64,000 nt of DNA from Pelagadaptatus aseana (GTDB taxonomy: Bacteria; Pseudomonadota; Gammaproteobacteria; Pseudomonadales; Cellvibrionaceae). Positions 35,020-42,076 of this stretch are shown piece after piece (within the stretch, counting starts at the first letter, position 1; each line of letters starts with the position of its first letter). The stretch is taken from contig BAABNI010000009.1 of assembly GCA_040365065.1 (NCBI GenBank), positions 62,001 through 126,000 of the forward strand, written 5' to 3'. The notes below the pieces were generated by a model that worked only from the letters and a program-made list of their open reading frames with translations, had not been told where the DNA came from and ran no database searches. The position numbers and the translations under genes were made by a program.

Positions 35020-35204
35020 AAATACGGCGCTCAACACAGCGCCTCGAGCCCATGGGCCCGCTTTCAAAAGGAGGGAATTACTGACGCCATCGCCCTGCGA
35101 ACATCCGTTCGCATCGAGCCATTTGCTTTGTGCTCACAAGTACACCTAAAAACCGTTAAAAATGAATAGCGCCGTAGTGTAACCACTCGCCTCGACACTG
35201 TACA
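35020..35204 (-). promoter_or_regulatory. trp operon promoter and possible attenuator leader
   Basis: In the 337-base gap before trpE, the minus strand holds TGTACA (35199-35204), 17 bases, then TACACT (35176-35181), a fair sigma-70 pair. A 19-codon leader ORF follows, then a hairpin inside it (TGCGAAC-GGAT-GTTCGCA, 35096-35113), a palindrome GCCCATGGGC (35048-35057), and a stem GGCGCT/AGCGCC (35026-35043). The order promoter, leader peptide, competing stems, trpE suggests attenuation. No clean T-tract follows the last stem, so classical termination is not proven. The rest of the gap is the promoter of the divergent esterase. Confidence 0.4.
35078..35137 (-). CDS. Possible trp leader peptide
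   Basis: A 19-codon ORF starts with GTG, with AGGTG five bases upstream. It ends G-R-W-R-Q-stop, with one tryptophan near the end, like the G-W-W-R ending of E. coli TrpL. It begins 32 bases after the likely transcript start and lies upstream of trpE. An ATG five codons in gives a 14-residue peptide, the length of TrpL. Only one Trp codon is present, which weakens the case. Confidence 0.3.
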   Translation of the reverse strand: MSTKQMARCERMFAGRWRQ

Positions 35205-35246
35205 GGCAGGTGCCGTAATTAATGGGCTTCAAGGCCATTGGGATGT

Positions 35247-35275
35247 TTGTAGAAGCCCCATAAAAACTCTAATAT
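35247..35275 (+). promoter_or_regulatory. Candidate promoter of the esterase gene
   Basis: TTGTAG (35247-35252), 17 bases, TAATAT (35270-35275), 39 bases before the ATG. Both hexamers are close to consensus and the placement fits. Confidence 0.5.
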
Positions 35276-35314
35276 CGTGCGCATCAATAATAATAGTTAC
35301 AGAGATTTATTCTG

Positions 35315-36640
35315 ATGGATTGGATACTCGCTCTTCTGGCGGCGTTTAACACCGCATCAATGGCCACCGTTCTCTACGATCGCCGCACCAAGCGCATAGC
35401 ACCACCCTGGACCCGCTTTGCCTATTCACTGATCACAACCGAGCTGGCCTGGCTCTGGCTTCCCACCCAAATGATTCTGGCCCTGTTACTGTGCTTTGCC
35501 GGCGCACTGCAGTCAGGTCTGGGCCTCTTTGCCCTGCTGGTTTTGATTGTCAGTTGGGGCGGTCTGGTCAGTAACATCAAGAAAGCCTTTATGGCCGAAC
35601 AGCTAACCGAAGAAGCGCTGCAGGAAGAGCTGGGCAACCATTATCTGCAGGAAATCACGCCCGAGCTGCGCCATCGGGTTGAAAATCATGCGGACGCCAA
35701 AGAGTGGCTCAATCCTTTTAAAATGCAGCGCGAAGACGTCGAAGTCATCAAGGATATTGCCTATGGCCCCAATGGGGTGCGCCAACATCTGGACATCTAT
35801 CGTCCCAAGCATTTGCCCAAACAGGGCTGCCCGGTACTGCTGCAAATTCATGGTGGCGCCTGGACCATCGGCACCAAGGATTCACAAGCCTTGCCACTGA
35901 TGCAGCTGATGGCCAGCAAGGGCTGGATCTGTGTTGCCATCAACTATCGCCTCAGCCCCAGTGTCGGCTTCCCCACCCATCTGGAAGACTGTAAGCGCGC
36001 ACTGTGCTGGATTAAAACTCAGGGGCAGGAATACGGCATGAACCCGGACTTTGTGGCCGTAACCGGCGGTTCAGCCGGAGGCCATCTCACCAGCCTGATG
36101 GGGCTCACGGCCAATATGCCAGAACTGCAACAAGACTACCCGGATGTGGACACCTCGTTGCAGGCGGTGGTGCCTTTTTATGGCGTCTACGATGTGATCG
36201 GTAAGATGGATAACAGCAGCCGGGACATGTTTGTAAACTTTCTGCAGCACAAGGTGATCTTTGACACCCCTGAAGACAACCCTGAACTGTGGGATCTGGC
36301 GTCTCCGGTCACCCACCTGCGCCCGGGACTACCGCCGTTTATGATGGTTCAGGGACAGATCGACAGCCTCACCACCGTGGCGGGCGCGCGCCTGTTCCAC
36401 CAGAGATTGAAACAACAGGACAATACGGCGGTGTATCTGGAACTGCTGGGCGCCGAGCACGCCTTCGACACCATTCACTCGCCACGCACCGATGCGGTGA
36501 TCAAGGGCGTCCATCGCTTTCTGGAGTGGTCTCGCAGTAAGCACCTTGAGAGCAAACAGGCAGCCACTGAAACGAAAACGCCTGAAGCCATCACCCCCGC
36601 CGATCAAAGCAACAAGGATCAACCGGTGGCAGAAGCCTGA
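35315..36640 (+). CDS. Membrane-anchored alpha/beta hydrolase (esterase/lipase, HSL-like)
   Basis: A 441-residue protein. The first 95 or so residues hold two or three hydrophobic segments that anchor it in the inner membrane. The hydrolase domain has the oxyanion motif HGGAW near residue 178, nucleophile elbow GGSAGG near 250-255, an Asp in QGQIDSLT near 350 and a His in GAEHAFD near 382, giving a complete catalytic triad. It belongs to the hormone-sensitive-lipase branch by HGGAW and GGSAGG. The substrate is unknown. The C-terminal 35 residues are a low-complexity polar tail. It stands between trpE (divergent) and rpe (convergent). Confidence 0.85.
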   Translation: MDWILALLAAFNTASMATVLYDRRTKRIAPPWTRFAYSLITTELAWLWLPTQMILALLLCFAGALQSGLGLFALLVLIVSWGGLVSNIKKAFMAEQLTEEALQEELGNHYLQEITPELRHRVENHADAKEWLNPFKMQREDVEVIKDIAYGPNGVRQHLDIYRPKHLPKQGCPVLLQIHGGAWTIGTKDSQALPLMQLMASKGWICVAINYRLSPSVGFPTHLEDCKRALCWIKTQGQEYGMNPDFVAVTGGSAGGHLTSLMGLTANMPELQQDYPDVDTSLQAVVPFYGVYDVIGKMDNSSRDMFVNFLQHKVIFDTPEDNPELWDLASPVTHLRPGLPPFMMVQGQIDSLTTVAGARLFHQRLKQQDNTAVYLELLGAEHAFDTIHSPRTDAVIKGVHRFLEWSRSKHLESKQAATETKTPEAITPADQSNKDQPVAEA

Positions 36641-36656
36641 CGCACAACAGCACACA

Positions 36657-36676
36657 GGGCCGGACTCAACCGGCCC
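36657..36676. terminator. Hairpin between convergent esterase and rpe genes
   Basis: GGGCCGG (36657-36663) and CCGGCCC (36670-36676) form a 7-bp G+C stem with a 6-base loop in the 43-base gap between the two stops. There is no T-tract on either side, so it is a weak candidate. Confidence 0.35.
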
Positions 36677-36683
36677 AACACAA

Positions 36684-37373
36684 TCAAACTTGCGCCAACT
36701 GCTCGCGCATGGCGGCAATGGCCGCGGCGTAATCACCCTTGCCAAAGATCGCAGAGCCGGCCACAAACGTATCGGCACCCGCTGCTGCAATTTCCCGGAT
36801 GTTATCTGCAGTCACACCACCATCAATCTCCAGACGGATCGGTTTGCGTCCGGGCTCAGCCGCCACAATCTCATCGATGGCGGCACGGGCTTCGCGTAAC
36901 TTATCGATGGTATATGGGATGAACTTCTGACCGCCAAAGCCCGGGTTCACCGACATCAGCAGCAACATATCCAGCTTCGGCAACACGTGGCGAACCGACT
37001 CCAGGGTGGTAGCAGGGTTAAGCACCAGACCGGCTTCACAACCTGCCTGCTGAATCAGTTGAATGGAGCGATCCACGTGCTTTGACGCCTCGGGATGGAA
37101 GGTAATGATGCTGGCGCCGGCATCGGCAAATTGACCGATCAGATCATCCACCGGCTCCACCATCAGGTGCACATCAATAGGGGCGGTAATACCGTAATTG
37201 CGCAATGCTTTACACACCATGGGACCTACCGTCAGATTGGGCACATAATGGTTATCCATCACGTCAAAGTGCACAATATCGGCGCCTGCGGCCAAAACAT
37301 TTTCAACTTCCTCTCCTAAACGGGCAAAATCTGCCGCTAATATGGATGGAGCTATTTTAAAATCCTGTTGCAT
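36684..37373 (-). CDS. rpe: Ribulose-phosphate 3-epimerase
   Basis: Rpe interconverts ribulose 5-phosphate and xylulose 5-phosphate in the pentose phosphate pathway. The 229-residue TIM barrel has IAPSILAADFARLGEE, the metal ligands H35 and D37 in VHFDVMDNHYVPN, H69 in DVHLMVEP, and SVNPGFGGQKFI. The catalytic Asp lies in LEIDGGV. In pseudomonads rpe-gph lies directly upstream of trpE; here gph is absent and the esterase gene separates rpe from trpE. Confidence 0.97.
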   Translation of the reverse strand: MQQDFKIAPSILAADFARLGEEVENVLAAGADIVHFDVMDNHYVPNLTVGPMVCKALRNYGITAPIDVHLMVEPVDDLIGQFADAGASIITFHPEASKHVDRSIQLIQQAGCEAGLVLNPATTLESVRHVLPKLDMLLLMSVNPGFGGQKFIPYTIDKLREARAAIDEIVAAEPGRKPIRLEIDGGVTADNIREIAAAGADTFVAGSAIFGKGDYAAAIAAMREQLAQV

Positions 37374-37426
37374 GAGAACCTCTGCACTCTGTAATTGACC
37401 GGACCAACGTTAAGACAAACATAACT

Positions 37427-38701
37427 ATGAAGTGCGCGCATTGTACTGAAAACCAACAGCCTAGCCCACCAACAAAAAGCCGCGGCGGGCATCTCCTGTC
37501 TGCGATCCTGCTGTGGCTGCTCGCAGCCCCCGGCTGGAGTCAGGCACCCGCTGACACGGCACCGGTTGATCCCGCAACCGCGGCCAGCACAGACGCCGCA
37601 TCAGCCGATCTCACTGCTGCTCCGCCCACGCCAGAGGAGCCTCCCATCTACACCTCGCGCAGCGAGCGCGACATGAAACTGCTGGAAAAGTCTCTGGGTG
37701 AGCAGGATTCGGTGATCTGGCTCGAGGGCCTTGGCGGCCCGTTTCTGGCCCTCTACGAAGAAGACATCGGCACCGACCCCGAGGGCGCCGTGCTGATTCT
37801 GCACGCCGAGGGACAACACACCAACTGGCCCACAACCATCGAGCGGATCCGCAGCACCCTTCCCTATCACGGCTGGATCACACTGGCCACCAGCCTGCCC
37901 AACCCTGCGGAAACCGAAAAGCCCAAAAGAACCCTGCCGGCCAACCCCGTCCCGACCACTCAACCGCCGCTGACCGACGCCACCGGCAGTAGCAATGCCG
38001 CGCAAAACACACCGGCGCCAGGCGAGTCCACAGCAGACCAAACTCCGGCAGAACAGACACAGGCCGACCCGGCGACCACAGAGCCCCGGGCCGAAGCCGG
38101 CGAAGAAAACGAAATTTTTGATGACACCACCGGCGCACTGAGCGACGGCAATCTGCAGACCGAGTCTGCCTCAAGCAACGAAGAACCGGTGCCACCGCAA
38201 CTGAACCCGGAGGACATTGCCCACAGCCGGATTGAAGCCGCCATTCGCCACCTCAACGATCAGGGTATTTTCAATATTGTCCTGCTCGGTGACGGTGTGG
38301 GTGCGGCCCGCGCCGGCCATTACCTCGGCAGCCTCCCCGAGCCCAAACCGAAAAAGCGCGGTGAAAAGCCCATCAAACCGATTCGCGCCATGATCATTAT
38401 CAATGCCCGCAATACCTCACCACGAGGCGATATCAATCTGCTCAGCAGTCTGTACGATTCGGAATTACCCACTCTGGATATTTACTTTGGCACCCACCAG
38501 CAGGACAACCGCGACAGCATTGAGCGCAAGAAATACGCTTTGCGCAATGGCTTCAAAACCTACCAGCAAATCCTGCTGCCCGAACTCAGCCACAACACCA
38601 TGCTCGGTGAAAACCGCCTCAGTAAACGAGTGCGCGGTTTTCTGAGTAAATACGCCAAGGGTGTAAAAGTGGAAAACGCCATCGTAAATCGCAGACAATA
38701 G
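37427..38701 (+). CDS. Exported DUF3530 family protein
   Basis: A 424-residue protein. An atypically long N-terminal segment (about 24 residues with CAHC) precedes a hydrophobic signal helix near 25-40 (ILLWLLAAPGWSQA). DUF3530 hallmarks follow: AVLILHAEGQHTNWPTTIE, LPYHGWITLATSLP and, after a long Pro/Thr/Ala/Glu-rich insertion (about residues 165-260), SRIEAAIRHL and GDGVGAARAGHYL. The fold resembles alpha/beta hydrolases but no clear nucleophile elbow was seen. A shorter start nearer the signal is possible. Function unknown. The tandem binding-protein gene follows 30 bases later on the same strand. Confidence 0.75.
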   Translation: MKCAHCTENQQPSPPTKSRGGHLLSAILLWLLAAPGWSQAPADTAPVDPATAASTDAASADLTAAPPTPEEPPIYTSRSERDMKLLEKSLGEQDSVIWLEGLGGPFLALYEEDIGTDPEGAVLILHAEGQHTNWPTTIERIRSTLPYHGWITLATSLPNPAETEKPKRTLPANPVPTTQPPLTDATGSSNAAQNTPAPGESTADQTPAEQTQADPATTEPRAEAGEENEIFDDTTGALSDGNLQTESASSNEEPVPPQLNPEDIAHSRIEAAIRHLNDQGIFNIVLLGDGVGAARAGHYLGSLPEPKPKKRGEKPIKPIRAMIIINARNTSPRGDINLLSSLYDSELPTLDIYFGTHQQDNRDSIERKKYALRNGFKTYQQILLPELSHNTMLGENRLSKRVRGFLSKYAKGVKVENAIVNRRQ

Positions 38702-38731
38702 AACCCGAATGGCGCAACCGGCTTCAACCAC

Positions 38732-40141
38732 ATGACATTGACCATCCGACTCCAGCTTCTGGCACTGCTGTTACTGGCGCTGCCATTACTGCCCAACATC
38801 AGCGGAGCGATACAAGCCAACCAAACCCTGCGCTTTGAATGCCTGATTCCACCGGAAAATCCGCTCTATGAGCAGCTAATCGACATTCACCAACAGGTCT
38901 TTGAGCCACTCGGTTACCGCATAGAGTTTGTCCCGAGCCAGATTCGCTCCGGTGGTTTCGAGCAATTGATCCGTGGAGAGCTCGATGGCAGCTGCGGTCG
39001 CACCAACGATGCCTTCAGCAGCAATCCCGAATTTCACAACCAGGTGATCTCACTCGACACCCCGGTATTCAATTACAGCCTGATGGCGATCAGCAACACG
39101 CCACTCAGTCAGCAGCAACTGTTGAAAGCAACACTCGGCAGTTCGCCTGTGACTCAGGTATTCCATGAAAAATTACAAACCATGGGACTGAACCTGCAAA
39201 CGTTTGACAGCGAACAGGCCATGTTTGAAGCATTCAAACAAAAACGCCTAGACGGCATTATTGCGTTTAACCCTCTGTTTGGGTTTGCCCCAGCCATTGC
39301 CGCGGAGCTCAGGGACAAGCCAACCCAGCGGCTGATTCTCTCAAGCATCAAACCGGCACTGCACCGCAAACACGGAGAGTTGATACAACACGCCCAAAAA
39401 AGCCTGAATCTCTGGTACCAGCGGCAAAAAAAGCAGCTGCTCATTGACGCTCAGGATAACGCCAAAGCCATTCAGCAAGACCTGCAACAGCAACCACACA
39501 ACCAGCCAAAAACCATCACGTTCAGCTGTGGCACCAAGCAGTGGGACCCGGCCTATGGCTTTGGTTTGCAACTGTTTGGCAAAGCCTTTGAAGATCTCGG
39601 CTACAACTTTGAGATGATCTCCGTACCGAAAAGTCGCGAGCAAACCATGCTGGCGTCCGGCCAGGTGGACGGCTCCTGCGGCCTGACTTCACATAAAAAC
39701 CAGATCACCGGGGCCAATTTGATACCCGTAGACTTCCTGCTGTTTTCTTATCATGTGAATCTCTGGAGCAGCAAACTGCAGCCCATGCTGCGGGACTACA
39801 GCGAGATTCCCGATGGAGCCTCCGTGTCCTACACCCGCAGTCTGATGGTACTGGAAGATATTATGCTGTCACTGCCCCACACCATCGCCACCGGCAGCAT
39901 CAATGTCGAGCAGATGCTGCGCCTTACCGCCGCGGGCAGATCGGATTATGGTCTGGGCGTGGACAATTTTATCCACAGTTACAAGCGCATCAACATTCTC
40001 AACAACGACATGTATTTGATTATGCGCAGCGGGCCCTACCGTTTCTACGCCTACCTGACCCCGGAAAATCAGGCGCTGGCCGCACCACTCGCCAGAACCC
40101 TGAAAACACTGTTTCCAGACTACCGGCCACCGGCCCTTTAA
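38732..40141 (+). CDS. Tandem two-domain periplasmic binding protein
   Basis: A 469-residue exported protein (signal peptide about 1-26) built of two SBP_bac_3-like domains in tandem. The first has LRFECLIPPE near residue 35 and LDGSCGRTND near 85-94. The second repeats the layout: ITFSCGTKQW near residue 265 and VDGSCGLTSH near 312-321. Each half thus has one Cys on its first strand and one in the DGSC loop, a likely periplasmic disulphide. Most binding proteins have one such domain. No transporter genes are nearby. It may be a sensor or scavenging protein; the ligand is unknown. It ends 9 bases from the convergent murU stop. Confidence 0.75.
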   Translation: MTLTIRLQLLALLLLALPLLPNISGAIQANQTLRFECLIPPENPLYEQLIDIHQQVFEPLGYRIEFVPSQIRSGGFEQLIRGELDGSCGRTNDAFSSNPEFHNQVISLDTPVFNYSLMAISNTPLSQQQLLKATLGSSPVTQVFHEKLQTMGLNLQTFDSEQAMFEAFKQKRLDGIIAFNPLFGFAPAIAAELRDKPTQRLILSSIKPALHRKHGELIQHAQKSLNLWYQRQKKQLLIDAQDNAKAIQQDLQQQPHNQPKTITFSCGTKQWDPAYGFGLQLFGKAFEDLGYNFEMISVPKSREQTMLASGQVDGSCGLTSHKNQITGANLIPVDFLLFSYHVNLWSSKLQPMLRDYSEIPDGASVSYTRSLMVLEDIMLSLPHTIATGSINVEQMLRLTAAGRSDYGLGVDNFIHSYKRINILNNDMYLIMRSGPYRFYAYLTPENQALAAPLARTLKTLFPDYRPPAL

Positions 40142-40150
40142 CAGCGGGTA

Positions 40151-40846
40151 TTAATCCCCCTGACTCAGCAACCTGTCCAGCTGCTGCAGACGTTCGGGAG
40201 TCCCGACATCCACCCAGTGCCCGGTGAACACCTCGCCCCGCAGACGCCCCTGATCCATCGCCCAGAAAAAAGCTTCGCGCAGCGGGAAATACTCCCGGCG
40301 CTCGGGAAAATCGGCAATCAGCTGCGGTCTCAGCACACTGACACCGCTAAAAGTGAAACTGTCACACCCCTGGGTCAACGGCTGCAAGACGCCATCGCCA
40401 CCTTCGCGAAAGCAGAAATTACCCTGCTCACAATGATCCGGGTTGGGCACCAGCAGCAAATGCCCCAGGCACGCCTCAGGCAAGTCCGATTGGATCAGCG
40501 CCCTAAGATCGCAATCAGTCCAGACATCGCCATTGATCAACAGAAAGGGATCCTCCCCCAGCTGTGACAGGACCCGATTGATGGCACCGCCGGTCTCAAG
40601 AGGCTTGCCCTCTTCAGAGTACTCGATACTCAAACCAAACCGGGAACCATCACCCAATGACTCCCGGACCAGATGCCCGAGGTGAGCGATATTGATAATG
40701 ACCTCGCGCACCCCCGCAGCCTGCAACCTCATCAGATGATGCTCGATCAATGGCCGGCCCGCCACCGGCAACAGCGGTTTGGGCAGGTAATCGGTCAGAG
40801 GGCGCATACGCTTGCCCAGACCGGCGGCCAGAATCATGGCCTTCAC
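40151..40846 (-). CDS. murU: N-acetylmuramate alpha-1-phosphate uridylyltransferase
   Basis: MurU joins MurNAc-1-phosphate and UTP to give UDP-MurNAc in the peptidoglycan recycling shortcut that bypasses MurA. The 231-residue nucleotidyltransferase has MKAMILAAGLGKRMRPLTD, PKPLLPVAGRPLIEH, EGKPLETGGAI and LINGDVW, the last being the Mg2+ site. It overlaps amgK by four bases (ATGA), as in pseudomonads, so the two are coupled. The pair explains the intrinsic low fosfomycin sensitivity known for such species. Confidence 0.92.
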   Translation of the reverse strand: MKAMILAAGLGKRMRPLTDYLPKPLLPVAGRPLIEHHLMRLQAAGVREVIINIAHLGHLVRESLGDGSRFGLSIEYSEEGKPLETGGAINRVLSQLGEDPFLLINGDVWTDCDLRALIQSDLPEACLGHLLLVPNPDHCEQGNFCFREGGDGVLQPLTQGCDSFTFSGVSVLRPQLIADFPERREYFPLREAFFWAMDQGRLRGEVFTGHWVDVGTPERLQQLDRLLSQGD

Positions 40847-41922
40847 GATCCCTCTCCCGCCAACTGGTAATCAAGGTACCAGGGCTGCTGTTCACACAGG
40901 GGGATGAGCGTGCGGCGAAACCAGTCGGCGAACCCTGCCAACTCGGGATAGCTGTCGGCCACTTCCAGGGTATAGCGAATCACCAGAGGCAGATCATTCA
41001 GGTAACCCGACTTGCCATCGCGCAACCACAGCCGGGCAAAAATACCCAGAACCTTGATATGGCGCTGCAACCCCATCCAATCAAACCACTGCAGCCACTG
41101 CTGCTGACAGAGATCGTCGACCAGCCCCACATCTTCAACCATGGTGCCGTATGCCAGCGCCCACTGCTCGACCCGGGCCCTTGGCCAGCGGACATAACAA
41201 TCGCGTAACAGCGAAACCAGGTCATAGGTCACCGGCCCCAACACCGCGTCCTGAAAATCAATGACGCCCGGTGCCTGACCCTCGCGGTACATCAGATTGC
41301 GCGAATGAAAATCCCGATGTACGCACACCTGCGGCTGCTGCAGAGCGACCTGAGTCAGCTGATCGTAGAAATCATTGAGCATGGTCCGCTCAGCGCTATC
41401 GAGTTCATAGTCCAACAACTGCGGCACAAACCACTGATCAAACAGCTGCATCTCCTGCCTTAAAAGCTGAGCATCGTAGATGGGCAACTCAAAGCCCGGT
41501 TCGGGTTCTGGCAGCGGGCTTTGCTGTAAGCGCAGCAGCGACAGCAACACCTCACCGTAGAGCATGTCCACGGATTCCGAGGTTAATTCGTCCTGCAGAG
41601 GTCGATCGCCGAAATCCTCAAGCAGCAGAAAACCCCGCTCGAAGTCCACGGCCACCACCTCGGGGGCGTGAACCCCCTGCCCAATAAAGTGCCGGGCCAG
41701 TGCGACAAAGGCGTGATTCTTCTCTACCGCCGGTGGCGCATAGACCGCCAGCAATCCCGGCTGAACATTGAGACGAAAATAACAACGAAAACCGGCATCC
41801 CCACCCAACGGGTCCAACACCAGTTTTTTCGGACACTGCCACTGATGCTGCTGCAACTGTTGAGACACCCAACTGGCCAGCGCCTCAATCACTTCCCCAC
41901 ACAGGGAAACCTCGTCATTCAT
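40843..41922 (-). CDS. amgK: Anomeric MurNAc/GlcNAc kinase
   Basis: AmgK phosphorylates the anomeric carbon of MurNAc (and GlcNAc) for MurU. The 359-residue product has the aminoglycoside-phosphotransferase fold, with RGFLLLEDFGDRPL in the N-lobe hinge, the catalytic loop CVHRDFHSRNLMYR and the metal-binding VIDFQDA. Its stop overlaps the murU start. It is divergent from lptD, the same arrangement as in Pseudomonas, which supports the specific name over a generic kinase. Confidence 0.9.
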   Translation of the reverse strand: MNDEVSLCGEVIEALASWVSQQLQQHQWQCPKKLVLDPLGGDAGFRCYFRLNVQPGLLAVYAPPAVEKNHAFVALARHFIGQGVHAPEVVAVDFERGFLLLEDFGDRPLQDELTSESVDMLYGEVLLSLLRLQQSPLPEPEPGFELPIYDAQLLRQEMQLFDQWFVPQLLDYELDSAERTMLNDFYDQLTQVALQQPQVCVHRDFHSRNLMYREGQAPGVIDFQDAVLGPVTYDLVSLLRDCYVRWPRARVEQWALAYGTMVEDVGLVDDLCQQQWLQWFDWMGLQRHIKVLGIFARLWLRDGKSGYLNDLPLVIRYTLEVADSYPELAGFADWFRRTLIPLCEQQPWYLDYQLAGEGS

Positions 41923-42076
41923 CCTTTATTCACCCCATCCTGCCGGCTTTATTTTATTCTCTCGATCAAGAGGCTCGGAATTCTACCTGAGCAGTAGCCT
42001 AAAGCCAGCATCCCAAGTAGAATCCCCTCCTTAAATTGAAAAAAAGCAATAATGACCAGAAGGGATTTCCTCACTA

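Noticed and set aside
35224..35258. Inverted repeat GGGCTTC...GAAGCCC upstream of the esterase gene
   Set aside because: The arms are 21 bases apart and overlap a better-supported promoter; without conservation data it is not called a regulatory site.
41923..42076. A possible sigma-E type promoter before lptD (GGAATTC followed by TAAAG-like bases)
   Set aside because: The -35 and -10 matches are weak and the spacing is uncertain; known regulation of lptD in enteric bacteria is not enough to claim it.
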